In this document: positions 45,234 to 54,437 of the stretch, one piece after another
Position numbering within the stretch: the first letter of the stretch is position 1
Layout: each line of letters opens with the position of its first letter
From: Sterolibacterium sp.
Lineage (GTDB): Bacteria > Pseudomonadota > Gammaproteobacteria > Burkholderiales > Rhodocyclaceae
DNA: 64,000 nt
Direction: 5' to 3'
Assembly (NCBI GenBank): GCA_028713555.1
Contig: JAQTOA010000002.1
Location: 62,001 to 126,000, forward strand
Made by a program: the position numbers and the translations under genes
The notes under the pieces: model-generated
Database searches by the model: none
The model's input: the letters and a program-made list of their open reading frames with translations, nothing else
What the model was told of the DNA's origin: nothing

Positions 45234-46324
45234 GTCTTCCCCGGATTCGATAGGGAAATGTCAATCATCATCGTCGTACCCTTCCCGGGCGCGCTGTCGA
45301 TGTGCAGCCTGCCACCCAGAGCCAGTACTCGTTCACGCATGCCGAGCAGGCCAAAACCATTTTTCTCGCGCACCACCGCCGGATCAAAACCCCTACCGTT
45401 GTCGCGTACCAACAGTTGGAACTGGTGCTTGTCACATTGCAGCGAAATATTGACTTCGCTGGCCCCGGCGTGGCGGGACACATTGGTTAGGGATTCCTGC
45501 ACCACCCGGAAGACCGTGGTCGCCACGACATCGTCGAGCACAAGCTCGGCACTGCTTGTCTCGACCCGGCAAGGAATTTTATAGCGCTGGCTGAAATCTT
45601 CGGCCAGCCATTCGATTGCTTGGACCAAACCGAGGGCGAGGGCCGCGGGGCGAAGATTGCTGGCGACATGACGAACCACGTCGATGGTGTCTTCCACCAG
45701 GGCATGCAGTTCCTCCACTTTTCCAAGCAGCGTAGGATCGGCACCATAACGCAGACGCAGGTTAGATAGCCCCATCTGCATGGCGATCAGCTTCTGCCCC
45801 AGTTCGTCATGGACTTCCCTGGCGATGCGCTTTCTCTCTTCCTCAAGAAGATGCTCCTGGTATGCCGACAGCAAACGCAATTGCTCTCGGGCATTTATCA
45901 AGGTGGCCTCTAGCTCCTTGCGCTCGGTGATGTCACGCACGCTGACGATGCGATACGGGAGCTCGTCGGCATCCCCGCGGACGTTAATGATATCCACCTG
46001 AACCGGAAAACGATGGCCGTCCTCGTGCACATGCAGGGAATCGAACTCGTAGCTGTCGCGCACCTCGCCTAGCACCATATGCCCTCCCGCCTCAGCCAGG
46101 AACTCCGGCGCGGTCAGGTCGAGGATGGATTTCCCTGTCATCTCCTCCATGCTGTAGCCATGCATGCGGGCGAACGCCGGATTGACCTCTGTAATGCCGT
46201 CGCGTTCAGTGGTCACGACGAAGAGACCCCAATTGGCACGAAGGAATATTTGTTGCCAATTGCGCAAGGCGTTATTGACCTGTTTCCCATTCATCATCGT
46301 ATCGAATGCCCGCCTCGCCGCCAT
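45230..46324 (-). CDS. PAS-domain sensor histidine kinase (HisKA_3, NarX-like)
   Basis: 364 residues with no membrane segment. A PAS domain (about 28-140) contains RANWGLFVVTTERDGITEVNPAFARMHGYS. A HisKA_3 domain follows with the phospho-acceptor His in ARE-VHDELGQKLIAMQMGL, and a HATPase_c domain (VVQESLTNVSRHAGAS, DNGRGFD, GFGLLGMRERVLALGG). A cytoplasmic PAS sensor may read redox state or a small ligand. It is translationally coupled to the downstream response regulator. A start at one of two Met codons 10 residues in is possible. Confidence 0.9.
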   Translation of the reverse strand: MAARRAFDTMMNGKQVNNALRNWQQIFLRANWGLFVVTTERDGITEVNPAFARMHGYSMEEMTGKSILDLTAPEFLAEAGGHMVLGEVRDSYEFDSLHVHEDGHRFPVQVDIINVRGDADELPYRIVSVRDITERKELEATLINAREQLRLLSAYQEHLLEEERKRIAREVHDELGQKLIAMQMGLSNLRLRYGADPTLLGKVEELHALVEDTIDVVRHVASNLRPAALALGLVQAIEWLAEDFSQRYKIPCRVETSSAELVLDDVVATTVFRVVQESLTNVSRHAGASEVNISLQCDKHQFQLLVRDNGRGFDPAVVREKNGFGLLGMRERVLALGGRLHIDSAPGKGTTMMIDISLSNPGKT

Positions 46325-46731
46325 GGCCGATTTTTCTGTTCTTGCGTGGAATTGTCACTTTGTCCCGCTAGCGAAATGCCGCTCCAAACACAGAAAGCCG
46401 GCCCTGGATAGCCATTTCCGCAAGCCGTTGATCTTACCCTAAACGAAGAGTGCCAGCATTCGGTATATCCCGATGTTTAGCAGTATATCCCGAATAATAT
46501 TCAGTAATTTCTCATAGACGGATTACCTGCAGCTCAAGATAATTCCTATAAGCCCAATGGGGGTAAATGCGGCAATGATTACCCGTCAGAGGTATCTCAT
46601 TAAACTCAAGAAGAAGCCCAAGCCACCATTGGTAGGCAACGAGGATATCCACATCAGCGATTGTCTGAAGCGTCAGGAGGAACAACAATAGGACTTGTTG
46701 CGACTATCTACTAATGCCGATTTTATGAATC
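46325..46731. other. Intergenic region between the sensor kinase and PilZ genes
   Basis: 407 bp between divergent genes. It is AT-richer than its surroundings and contains the direct repeats at 46463-46493. A 38-codon open frame at 46575-46691 (MITRQRYLIKLKKKPKPPLV…) is basic and has a G-rich stretch 12 bp upstream, but nothing identifies it as a gene, and I leave it uncalled. Confidence 0.5.
46463..46493. promoter_or_regulatory. Two 11-bp direct repeats, 20 bp apart
   Basis: GTATATCCCGA occurs at 46463-46473 and again at 46483-46493, spaced 20 bp start to start (two helical turns), about 140-170 bp upstream of the sensor kinase start. The same-face spacing suits a dimeric regulator such as the NarL-type protein encoded in this operon. 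Confidence 0.4.
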
Positions 46732-47244
46732 ATGGAAGACAATCGAAAAGATCCGCGGTTTGCCGCACGCTGGCGTTGCGCGATTGTCTTCGAGGGCAAT
46801 GGCAAGCGGGAAACCATACAAGGTAGAACCAACGATGTCAGCATCTCCGGCGTATCGGTAATTTGCCATCGCAACATCACCCCTCTCCATGCAATAACCA
46901 TCCATTTACTAATTGATCCGGGCAACGGAAACCATCCGCCAGTGATAGTCGAAGCGCAAGGCAACGTTAAGAATAACGTGCTTTCTGGTCAGCAGGGTGG
47001 CTTTCGCCTGAGCATTCAATTTACCAAGTTCGCCCGGGACGGCAAGCAAGTTCTGCAAAGTCAATTGCCAAAGGATTTGGTTCGGTCTACAAAGCATATT
47101 GCGGCAACAGATGTGGTTCCGGCGAAAGATGTGACCACGGTTGCAGATGCTGCTCCAGTTCCAGATGCAGCGAAAATTGAGGATGCATCTCCTTCTGCGG
47201 ATGCGGTTCCGGTTCCAGATGCGGCTCAAGTAACATCAACATAG
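46732..47244 (+). CDS. PilZ-domain protein with repetitive C-terminal tail
   Basis: 170 residues. The PilZ c-di-GMP-binding signature is present: RKDPRFAARWR (RxxxR) at the start and NDVSISGVSV (DxSxxG) at about 34-43. The domain ends near residue 110. The last 45 residues are a degenerate Ala/Asp/Val/Pro repeat (VADAAPVPDAAKIEDASPSADAVPVPDAAQ), which looks unstructured. It probably senses c-di-GMP. The HD-GYP phosphodiesterase encoded 6 kb downstream on the same strand makes this a plausible output of that locus (inference). Confidence 0.85.
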   Translation: MEDNRKDPRFAARWRCAIVFEGNGKRETIQGRTNDVSISGVSVICHRNITPLHAITIHLLIDPGNGNHPPVIVEAQGNVKNNVLSGQQGGFRLSIQFTKFARDGKQVLQSQLPKDLVRSTKHIAATDVVPAKDVTTVADAAPVPDAAKIEDASPSADAVPVPDAAQVTST

Positions 47245-47514
47245 GATCACCATGCTCGTTCCCATGCCCACACGGAAAGCCGCAATGATTCCAGAAACCG
47301 TCAATGAGCATTCAACCATCGCCGGCATCTGTTTGCGCAAGGCGTTTCCTGCCTGCGTTTGCTGGATTTCTCGGAAAGCGAACTGCAAGCCATCAGCGAG
47401 TTGGCCAGCGCTGTTCTCGAAACTGTCGAATAACCCGGAGGTTCAGTGCTTGATTGTATGCTGATGCTATAGAACGCATAATTGAGGCTCTCCCATTCAC
47501 TGTACGACATTACC

Positions 47515-48453
47515 ATGGCACTTAATCTTTACTGGATGCAGGCGGGTAGCTGCGGCGGCGACACCTTCTCGTTTCTCGGCAGCGAAAAGCCGGATGTCCC
47601 GACATTGATGCAGGGCCTGGACGTCAATCTGCTCTGGCATCCTTCGCTGTCGAATGTTTCCGCGCCCGAACATAAGCGGCTGCTGGACTCCCTGGACGAT
47701 GGCACCACGTCGCTGGACCTGCTGGTGGTCGAGGGTGCGGTGTTGCGTGGCCCCGCCGGCACCGGCATGTTTGATGCGCGCGGCGGGCGTCCACGCAAGG
47801 ATCTGGTGGTGGCGCTGGCGCGCCGCGCGCGCTATGTGATTGCACTCGGCACCTGCGCCAGCTTTGGCGGTTTCGGCGTGGCCGGCGAGATCGACGCCAC
47901 CGGCCTGCAATTTACGCGTGCCGAGCACGGCGGTCTGCTGGGGCAGGATTTTCGCGCCGGGTCCGGCCTGCCGGTAGTCAATCTGGCCGGTTGTCCCTGT
48001 CACCACGATGTGCTTGGTGGCACCCTGATGGCGTTGCTGGCCGGGGCGGAACTCGCGCTGGACGAGTATCAGCGACCGCTGGACTGGTACGGAACCATGG
48101 TGCATCAGGGCTGCACGCGCAACGAGTACCATGAATACCGCGTCGAGGAAGAAGCCTTCGGCGAGAAGGGCTGCCTGTTCTTTCACATGGGCTGCCAAGG
48201 CCCGCTGACGGGCGGGCCTTGCAACAAGCACCTGTGGAACCAGCGTTCGTCGAAGACGCGTGTCGGTGTGCCTTGTTTCGGCTGCACCAGCCCCGAGTTT
48301 CCTGCCGATTCGCCGTTTTTCGCAACGCGCAACATCGAGGGCATCCCTCTCGCCTTGCCCAAGGGTGTCAAGCGCGCCCACTACATGGCCTACAAAGCCA
48401 TGGCCGCCGCCGCCGCTCCCGAGCGACTAAAGACGCGCAGCACCGAAGTCTGA
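47515..48453 (+). CDS. [NiFe]-hydrogenase small subunit, HupU/HoxB-like, without signal peptide
   Basis: 312 residues. No Tat signal, so a cytoplasmic enzyme of the group 2 (sensor/uptake) type. Ligands for the proximal cluster would be C13, C114 (LGTCASFGG) and C160 (AGCPCH), but the second position of the first CxxC is D16 (GSCGGDT). H197-x2-C200, C220 and C227 fit the distal cluster, and C236, C254 and C257 the medial cluster. It passes electrons between the active site and a partner. No clear Shine-Dalgarno precedes the ATG; a TTG at 47482 is in frame. It is the first gene of the six-gene hydrogenase-signalling locus. Confidence 0.88.
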   Translation: MALNLYWMQAGSCGGDTFSFLGSEKPDVPTLMQGLDVNLLWHPSLSNVSAPEHKRLLDSLDDGTTSLDLLVVEGAVLRGPAGTGMFDARGGRPRKDLVVALARRARYVIALGTCASFGGFGVAGEIDATGLQFTRAEHGGLLGQDFRAGSGLPVVNLAGCPCHHDVLGGTLMALLAGAELALDEYQRPLDWYGTMVHQGCTRNEYHEYRVEEEAFGEKGCLFFHMGCQGPLTGGPCNKHLWNQRSSKTRVGVPCFGCTSPEFPADSPFFATRNIEGIPLALPKGVKRAHYMAYKAMAAAAAPERLKTRSTEV

Positions 48454-48466
48454 GCAAGGAACCTCC

Positions 48467-49975
48467 ATGAACACCCGCATTATTCGCGACATCCCGTTCA
48501 ACCTCGTCGAGGGTGACCTCGAGGTCAGTATCGAATATGGCGATGGCCGGGTTACCGACGCCTGGAGCGCCGGCACGCTTTACCGCGGTTTCGAAAACCT
48601 GATGAAAGGCCGCGGTCCCCTCGATGGCCTGGTGATGACGCCGCGCATCTGCGGCATCTGTTCCACCACGCATTTATTCGCCGCCGCCCGTGCGCTTGAT
48701 GCTATCGCCGGTTTGACACCGCCGGATAATGCCGTGCGCGTGCGCAACGTGGCGTTGATGGCCGAACATGTGCAGAGCGACGTGCGCCAATCGGTGTTGA
48801 TGTACATGGCAGCCTTCGCTCATCCGGCGCATGCCGGCCATCCGCTCTACGACGAAGCGCTACGGCGCTACGCCCCGGCAGCCGGCAGTTCGGCCATCGA
48901 CGCCATCCGCGAGACCAAGCGCGTGCTCGAAGTGGTGGCGATACTTGGCGGCCAGTGGCCGCATTCCTCTTTCATGGTGCCCGGCGGCATCGCCTTCGCG
49001 CCGTCGCAAGCCAATCTGTTGCAATGCCAGCAGCTGGTTGGCGCCTACCGTGCATGGTATGAGCGGCGCGTGCTCGGTTGTCCGATCGAACGCTGGCGCG
49101 AGGTCGACAGTCGCGCCGCGCTCGATGTCTGGCTCGCCGAGAGTTCGGCCCACCGCGACAGCGAAACCGGCTTCCTGCTGCGTTTCGGGCGCGCCGCCGG
49201 TCTCGACGCCATCGGCGCCGGCCCGAATGCTTTCCTGTCCTACGGCTCGCTCGATCTGCCGCAAGAGACCGCTGTCGTAGCGCAGACCCGGCAACTGGTC
49301 GCGGCCGGCTTTGCGCGCGGAAATGCGGTTGCCGCTTTCGATGCCGCAGGCATTGCCGAGGATGTTTCCCATGCCTGGTACCGTAACCACGGCACGCTGC
49401 ATCCCGCCGCCGGCGAAACCGACCCTTACGCTTCGGCGCAGGAGGGACGCGCCTATTCCTGGATCAAGGCGCCGCGCTACGCTGGCCAAGCCGTGGAAAC
49501 CGGCCCTCTGGCAGAGGCAGTCATCGATGGCCGGCCGCTGTTTGCCGATATCGTCTCCGCCGGCCGGACCAGCGCGCTGGCGCGCCAGCTTGCCCGCCTG
49601 ACGCGTCCGGCGACTTTGCTGCCAGCGATGGAGATCTGGTTGCAGGAACTGATCGAAGACCATGGCGCACCGATCATCGTCGGCGACGGCCAGGTTCCCG
49701 ACGGCGAAGGCGCCGGCTTGCTGCAAGCCGCCCGCGGCGCTCTCGGCCACTGGGTGCGCATCGAGAACGGCCGCATCGCCCGCTACCAGGTGATTACACC
49801 GACGGCCTGGAATGGCTCGCCGCGCGACGCCACGGGCCAGCGTGGCGCATGGGAAGAGGCCATCCTGGGCACGCCGGTCGCCAACCCCGACAATCCGATC
49901 GAAGCCGGGCACGTCATCCGTTCCTTCGATCCCTGCCTGGTATGCGCGGTGCATACGGTGCGCCGCCGCGTCTGA
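48467..49975 (+). CDS. [NiFe]-hydrogenase large subunit, HupV/HoxC-like
   Basis: 502 residues carrying the NiFe(CN)2CO active site. The four Cys ligands are C62 and C65 (RICGICSTTH) and C490 and C493 (FDPCLVCAVH). The C-terminus after H496 is only six residues (TVRRRV), much shorter than the extension usually removed by the maturation protease in uptake hydrogenases. It begins 13 bp after the small subunit gene, and its TGA shares one base with the ATG of the protease gene. Its sequence and gene context suit the H2-sensing group 2 hydrogenases better than an energy-conserving enzyme. Confidence 0.92.
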   Translation: MNTRIIRDIPFNLVEGDLEVSIEYGDGRVTDAWSAGTLYRGFENLMKGRGPLDGLVMTPRICGICSTTHLFAAARALDAIAGLTPPDNAVRVRNVALMAEHVQSDVRQSVLMYMAAFAHPAHAGHPLYDEALRRYAPAAGSSAIDAIRETKRVLEVVAILGGQWPHSSFMVPGGIAFAPSQANLLQCQQLVGAYRAWYERRVLGCPIERWREVDSRAALDVWLAESSAHRDSETGFLLRFGRAAGLDAIGAGPNAFLSYGSLDLPQETAVVAQTRQLVAAGFARGNAVAAFDAAGIAEDVSHAWYRNHGTLHPAAGETDPYASAQEGRAYSWIKAPRYAGQAVETGPLAEAVIDGRPLFADIVSAGRTSALARQLARLTRPATLLPAMEIWLQELIEDHGAPIIVGDGQVPDGEGAGLLQAARGALGHWVRIENGRIARYQVITPTAWNGSPRDATGQRGAWEEAILGTPVANPDNPIEAGHVIRSFDPCLVCAVHTVRRRV

Positions 49976-50418
49976 TGGCTGCGCGCATTATCTGCATCGG
50001 CAACCGCCAAGTGCGCGGCGACGACTTCGGGCCGCGAGTATACGACTGTCTGGCGGCCAAACCGCTTCCTGCGGACGTCGACATCGTCGATGGCGGGATC
50101 ATTGGTCTTGGCTTGCTGCGTTATCTTGAAGACGGCCGGCGCGTGGTGTTCGTCGATGCGGTCGCCGGTTTCTCCGCGTCTGGCGGGATGGTCCTGCTCG
50201 ATGGCGCCGAGGTTGCCCGCCAATGCGTGGGCGGTTTCGACCACGCGGCGGGCTTGCCTTACCTGTTGAAAATCATGCCGGCGGTGCTGGACTCGCCCCC
50301 GCCGGTTGTAACGGTCGTCGGCCACGAGGGCTATGCCAGCGCGCAAACAGTTCGCACAGCAGCGCAGTGCGCGCTGCATCTTGCTACGGAGTCTGCCGAC
50401 AATGCATGCCGTGCCTGA
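49975..50418 (+). CDS. Hydrogenase maturation protease (HupD/HyaD family)
   Basis: 147 residues. The N-terminal CIGNRQVRGDDFGPRV corresponds to the GN-x-DDGFG metal-recognition motif. FVDAVAG supplies the conserved Asp and VVGHEGY the conserved His. The family cleaves the large-subunit C-terminus after nickel insertion. Its presence implies that the short TVRRRV tail is processed, although some sensor hydrogenases need no processing. The 3' end overlaps the hybrid kinase start by 17 bp. Confidence 0.88.
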   Translation: MAARIICIGNRQVRGDDFGPRVYDCLAAKPLPADVDIVDGGIIGLGLLRYLEDGRRVVFVDAVAGFSASGGMVLLDGAEVARQCVGGFDHAAGLPYLLKIMPAVLDSPPPVVTVVGHEGYASAQTVRTAAQCALHLATESADNACRA

Positions 50419-53242
50419 TCTTATGAGACAGGCGCTTAGCCCGCGCTCGAACCAGCGTCGCCTGCGACTCGAAGACGTTCTGGCCGAGAACGAACTGCTG
50501 CGGCAGGAGCTGCGCACCACGCGGGAGGCGGCGAAAATCACCGCCGAACTGGTGGTCCAGCAGTTCGAGAAAAGCGACGAACTGTTGGTGCGCCTCCAGC
50601 ATTCCAACGCAATCACCGAGACGACCCTGCGGGAAATCAAGGGGATCATGGACAATGCCTCACTGGGCATCTGCTTCACCCGAGATCGCGATATCTTTCG
50701 TTATAACCGCAGCTTCGGCAGGATGTTTGGTTTCCCCGGCGATACCGGCATCGGCCAACCGGGTCGCGCGACCTTTGTCTCCGACGAGTCCTATGCCGAG
50801 GTAATCCGCGCGGTCGTACCGTTGTTGTCGAAGAATCTGCCCTTCGAACGCGATATGTTCATGAGGAGCCAGGACGGGAGAGATTTCTGGTGCAACTTAA
50901 AAGCATTCGTTTCGGATCCCAACGATATGAACGCCGGCATCATCTGGATCACCGAGGATCGCTCGGCCTTCAAGGCGGCCGAAGAAGAGATCAAGGAATC
51001 CCGCCGCATTGCCGAAGTGGCCAACGCCGCCAAGAGCGAGTTTCTCGCCAACATGAGCCATGAAATCCGCACGCCGATGAACGCGATCATCGGCATGACT
51101 CACCTGGCGCTGCAAACCGATCTGGACGCCAGGCAGCGCAACTACCTGGAGAAAGTCGATGCGGCGTCCAAGGGCCTGCTTGGCATCATCAACGACATTC
51201 TCGACTTTTCGAAAATCGAAGCCGGCAAGGTGAGCTTCGAGCAGATCGATTTTCATCTTGACGACGTCATGGATGGCATGGCCGATCTGGCGACGCTCAA
51301 GGCACATGACAAGGATCTGGAGCTGTTGTTCAACATCGGTACCGATGTGCCGCTGGCGCTGGTCGGCGATCCGTTGCGTCTCGGGCAGGTATTGACCAAT
51401 CTGGTCGGCAACGCCATCAAGTTTACCGAGCAGGGCGAGGTGACCATCGCCATCAGTTTTGTCGCCGAGGAAGCGGACGGCGTGCGGCTGCGTTTTGCCG
51501 TCAGCGACACCGGCGTCGGCTTGAGCGAAGAACAGCGCAGCCGCCTGTTCAAGGCGTTCTCCCAGGCCGACAGCTCGACGACGCGCAATTACGGCGGCAC
51601 CGGCCTGGGGCTGACCATCAGCAAGCGCCTGGTCGAAATGATGGACGGCGAAATCGGCGTGGTCAGCGAACCGGGAGTCGGCAGCACTTTCTACTTTACC
51701 GCCAGGTTCGGTCGGCATGCCGACCAAAGATCGCTGCATGAAATCGCCAACCACTTGCCGGGACTGCGCATCCTGGTGGTGGACGACAACGCCAGCGCCC
51801 GGGATATCTTTCTCGCCATGCTCAATTCGCTGCGTTTCGAGACCACCGCCGTCAAGGGCGGCAGCGAGGCGCTGCTTGAACTTGAACAGGCACAGCGCGT
51901 TGGTAGGCCTTATGGACTGGTGCTGATGGATTGGCGCATGCCGCAAATGGACGGCGTCGAGACGATACGGCGCATCCACGCCGACCGGAACCTGGTGACC
52001 ACGCCGATGTGCATGATGGCCACTGCCTACAGTCGCGAAGAGTTGCTCCAGCAAGTGGAGGAGGCGGGGATCCGCGTCGATGGCTTGCTGGTCAAGCCGG
52101 TCAGTCCCTCGACGCTGTGCGACAGCATCATGACGGTGTTCGGCCGGGACATCGGGCGGCGGCTGCGCCAGCAGCAACGCCAAGCCAGCCACCGCGAAGC
52201 GGCGCAAGCGCTGCGCGGCGCCTACCTGCTGCTGGTCGAGGACAACGACATGAATCGCGAGCTGGCGCAGGAAATCCTCGGGAATGCGGGGATCCGTGTC
52301 GATGTCGCCGCCAACGGCAAGGCAGCGCTGGAGATGATCGCCGGGGCCGACTACGACGGCGTGCTGATGGATTGCCAGATGCCGGTGATGGACGGTTTCG
52401 ACGCGACGCGCCGGATCCGCGCCGACGGGCGCTTCGCTGCGTTGCCGGTGATCGCCATGACCGCCAATGCGATGGCCGGAGACCGCGAGAAATGCCTCGA
52501 ATGCGGGATGAACGACCACATCGCCAAGCCGATCGACGTCGGCCAGATGTTCTCTACGCTGGTGCGCTGGGTGAAGCCGGGCGTAGCGGCGGCAGACACT
52601 GTTGGCGACAACCAGGCGCCTCAGGCTATGGAAGTTCCCCGGGTCGAGGGGTTGGATACCGCAGAGGCACTCGCACGGGTTGACGGCGACGCCAATTTGT
52701 TCCACAAAATGCTGAAGTGGTTCCGCAAGAGCCAGGCCGACGCCGTTGACGATATCCGCGCCGCATTCGATGCGGACGACCGCGATACCGCGGTGCGGCT
52801 GGCGCATACCCTCAAAGGGCTGTCTGGCAACCTCGGCGCGACCAGGCTGTTCAACGCAGCCCGGCAACTTGAATCGGCGCTCCGGCTTGAGGGCAGCAAA
52901 ATGCCGCAGGCACATCTGGACACGGTCGATGAGCTCCTGGCTGCCCTGCTCGCCGAGATCGACCGTGTCATGCCGTGCGCTACGGCGGAAGAAGCGCCAA
53001 GGGAAAACGTTCCCCTCGATGTGGCCGCCTTGACGCCGTTGCTGCGCGAGTTGGCGCTGTTGCTGGCCGACGACGATGGGGAAGCAACCACGCGGATCGA
53101 GTCGTTGGCGGCGCTGCTCAGGGGCAGCGCCCTGGCGGACGATTACCGCCGCCTCGACAAATTGACCGAGAGCTTCGCCTTCGGCGAGGCGTTGGCGCTC
53201 TTGCGCGAGATTGCCGTGAAGCTGGATATCCAGTTGGACTGA
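50402..53242 (+). CDS. Hybrid sensor histidine kinase (PAS-HisKA-HATPase-REC-REC-HPt)
   Basis: 946 residues, cytoplasmic. An N-terminal coiled coil (about 20-75) precedes a PAS domain (80-200) with [23 protein letters not shown]. HisKA follows with H220 ([12 protein letters not shown]) and HATPase with [13 protein letters not shown] and DTGVGLS. Two receivers follow, D510 ([11 protein letters not shown]) and D657 ([11 protein letters not shown]), then an HPt with H802 ([12 protein letters not shown]). A full phosphorelay is thus in one chain. Its ATG overlaps the protease gene, tying its expression to the hydrogenase. By analogy with HoxJ, its PAS region may read the hydrogenase's redox state (inference). 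Confidence 0.93.
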   Translation: MHAVPDLMRQALSPRSNQRRLRLEDVLAENELLRQELRTTREAAKITAELVVQQFEKSDELLVRLQHSNAITETTLREIKGIMDNASLGICFTRDRDIFRYNRSFGRMFGFPGDTGIGQPGRATFVSDESYAEVIRAVVPLLSKNLPFERDMFMRSQDGRDFWCNLKAFVSDPNDMNAGIIWITEDRSAFKAAEEEIKESRRIAEVANAAKSEFLANMSHEIRTPMNAIIGMTHLALQTDLDARQRNYLEKVDAASKGLLGIINDILDFSKIEAGKVSFEQIDFHLDDVMDGMADLATLKAHDKDLELLFNIGTDVPLALVGDPLRLGQVLTNLVGNAIKFTEQGEVTIAISFVAEEADGVRLRFAVSDTGVGLSEEQRSRLFKAFSQADSSTTRNYGGTGLGLTISKRLVEMMDGEIGVVSEPGVGSTFYFTARFGRHADQRSLHEIANHLPGLRILVVDDNASARDIFLAMLNSLRFETTAVKGGSEALLELEQAQRVGRPYGLVLMDWRMPQMDGVETIRRIHADRNLVTTPMCMMATAYSREELLQQVEEAGIRVDGLLVKPVSPSTLCDSIMTVFGRDIGRRLRQQQRQASHREAAQALRGAYLLLVEDNDMNRELAQEILGNAGIRVDVAANGKAALEMIAGADYDGVLMDCQMPVMDGFDATRRIRADGRFAALPVIAMTANAMAGDREKCLECGMNDHIAKPIDVGQMFSTLVRWVKPGVAAADTVGDNQAPQAMEVPRVEGLDTAEALARVDGDANLFHKMLKWFRKSQADAVDDIRAAFDADDRDTAVRLAHTLKGLSGNLGATRLFNAARQLESALRLEGSKMPQAHLDTVDELLAALLAEIDRVMPCATAEEAPRENVPLDVAALTPLLRELALLLADDDGEATTRIESLAALLRGSALADDYRRLDKLTESFAFGEALALLREIAVKLDIQLD

Positions 53243-53265
53243 AATCATAGAGAAGGGATGCGCTT

Positions 53266-54423
53266 ATGAACCCAGCGCTGAATTACCCGGGCAAGGCGAC
53301 GATTCTGGTGGTGGACGACTCGCCGGCCAATCTTTCCCTGATCAACAAGCTGCTCGAGGGCGATTACAAGGTCAAGATCGCCACCAATGGCGAGAAGGCG
53401 CTCCAGATAGCCGCTGCCGATCCGTCGCCCGACCTGATCCTGCTCGATGTCATGATGTCGGGGATGGACGGTTATGAAGTGTGCCGGCGGATCATGGCCG
53501 ACGACAAGACGCGCCATATCCCGGTGATCTTCCTGACCGCCAAGGCGGAACTGGAAGACGAGAAGAGAGGGCTGGAACTGGGCGCCGTCGATTACATCGC
53601 CAAGCCCGTCAGTCCGCCGATAGTCATGGCGCGGGTCAAGACCCACGTGGTGCAGAAGAAGATGGCCGACTTCCTGCGCGACAACAACGGCTTTCTTGAA
53701 CAGGAGGTGGCCAAGCGCACGCGCGAGGTGATGGCGAACCAGGAAGTCACCATTCTTGCCATGGCTTTTCTGGCTGAGACGCGCGATGCGGACACCGGCA
53801 ACCATATCCGCCGCACCCAGTTCTATATCAAGGTGCTGGCCGAGAAATTGCGCCACCATTCGCGCTTTAGCGGGTTTCTGACCGAAGACAACATCAATCT
53901 GTTGTTCAAGACGGCGCCGCTGCACGACATCGGCAAGGTGGGGATTCCCGACCGCATCCTGCTGAATCCAGGCCGTTTCGAACCGCACGAGTTCGAAATC
54001 ATGAAGACGCATACCACGCTGGGGCGGGACGCCATCGAATACGCCCAGAACGCGCTGGACGCCAATGCCGATTTTCTCGCCTTTGCCAAGCACATCGCCC
54101 TTTCGCACCAGGAAAAGTGGGATGGCAGCGGCTACCCGCATGGACTCGCCGGCGACGACATTCCGATTTCCGCGCGTCTGATGGCGGTGGCCGACGTCTA
54201 TGACGCGTTGATCAGCCGTCGCGTGTACAAGGAAGGCATGCCGCACGAAGAGGCGGTGCAAATCATGATCGAGGGCCGCGGCACGCATTTCGACCCCGAC
54301 ATGATCGATGCTTTCATTGAAATCCATGAGGAGTTCCGCGCCATCTCACTTCGCTTCGCCGATTCGGATGCCGATATTGGCAAGAAGAAGGACTACCTGG
54401 TGAAGGCCGGCGCCGGTCAATAA
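53266..54423 (+). CDS. Response regulator with HD-GYP c-di-GMP phosphodiesterase domain
   Basis: 385 residues. The receiver has phospho-acceptor D61 (ILLDVMMSGMDG) with Thr in FLTAKAE and Lys in IAKPV. A coiled-coil linker (about 135-165) joins it to an HD-GYP domain with H220-D221 (LHDIGKVGIPD) and G289-Y-P291 (DGSGYPHGL). HD-GYP enzymes hydrolyse c-di-GMP to pGpG or GMP. All key residues are visible. The gene starts 23 bp after the hybrid kinase stop, so it is the likely phosphorelay output of this hydrogenase locus. A lowered c-di-GMP level on activation would be the expected effect. Confidence 0.92.
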   Translation: MNPALNYPGKATILVVDDSPANLSLINKLLEGDYKVKIATNGEKALQIAAADPSPDLILLDVMMSGMDGYEVCRRIMADDKTRHIPVIFLTAKAELEDEKRGLELGAVDYIAKPVSPPIVMARVKTHVVQKKMADFLRDNNGFLEQEVAKRTREVMANQEVTILAMAFLAETRDADTGNHIRRTQFYIKVLAEKLRHHSRFSGFLTEDNINLLFKTAPLHDIGKVGIPDRILLNPGRFEPHEFEIMKTHTTLGRDAIEYAQNALDANADFLAFAKHIALSHQEKWDGSGYPHGLAGDDIPISARLMAVADVYDALISRRVYKEGMPHEEAVQIMIEGRGTHFDPDMIDAFIEIHEEFRAISLRFADSDADIGKKKDYLVKAGAGQ

Positions 54424-54437
54424 GCGAGAGATTGGAC

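Noticed and set aside
46575-46691. 38-codon open frame MITRQRYLIKLKKK…
   Set aside because: No family match that I recognise and a poor ribosome-binding-site spacing. A frame of this length is expected by chance.
50897-53248. 783-codon open frame antisense to the hybrid kinase
   Set aside because: The plus-strand kinase domains are complete. The antisense product is His/Gln/Arg-rich with no domain signature.
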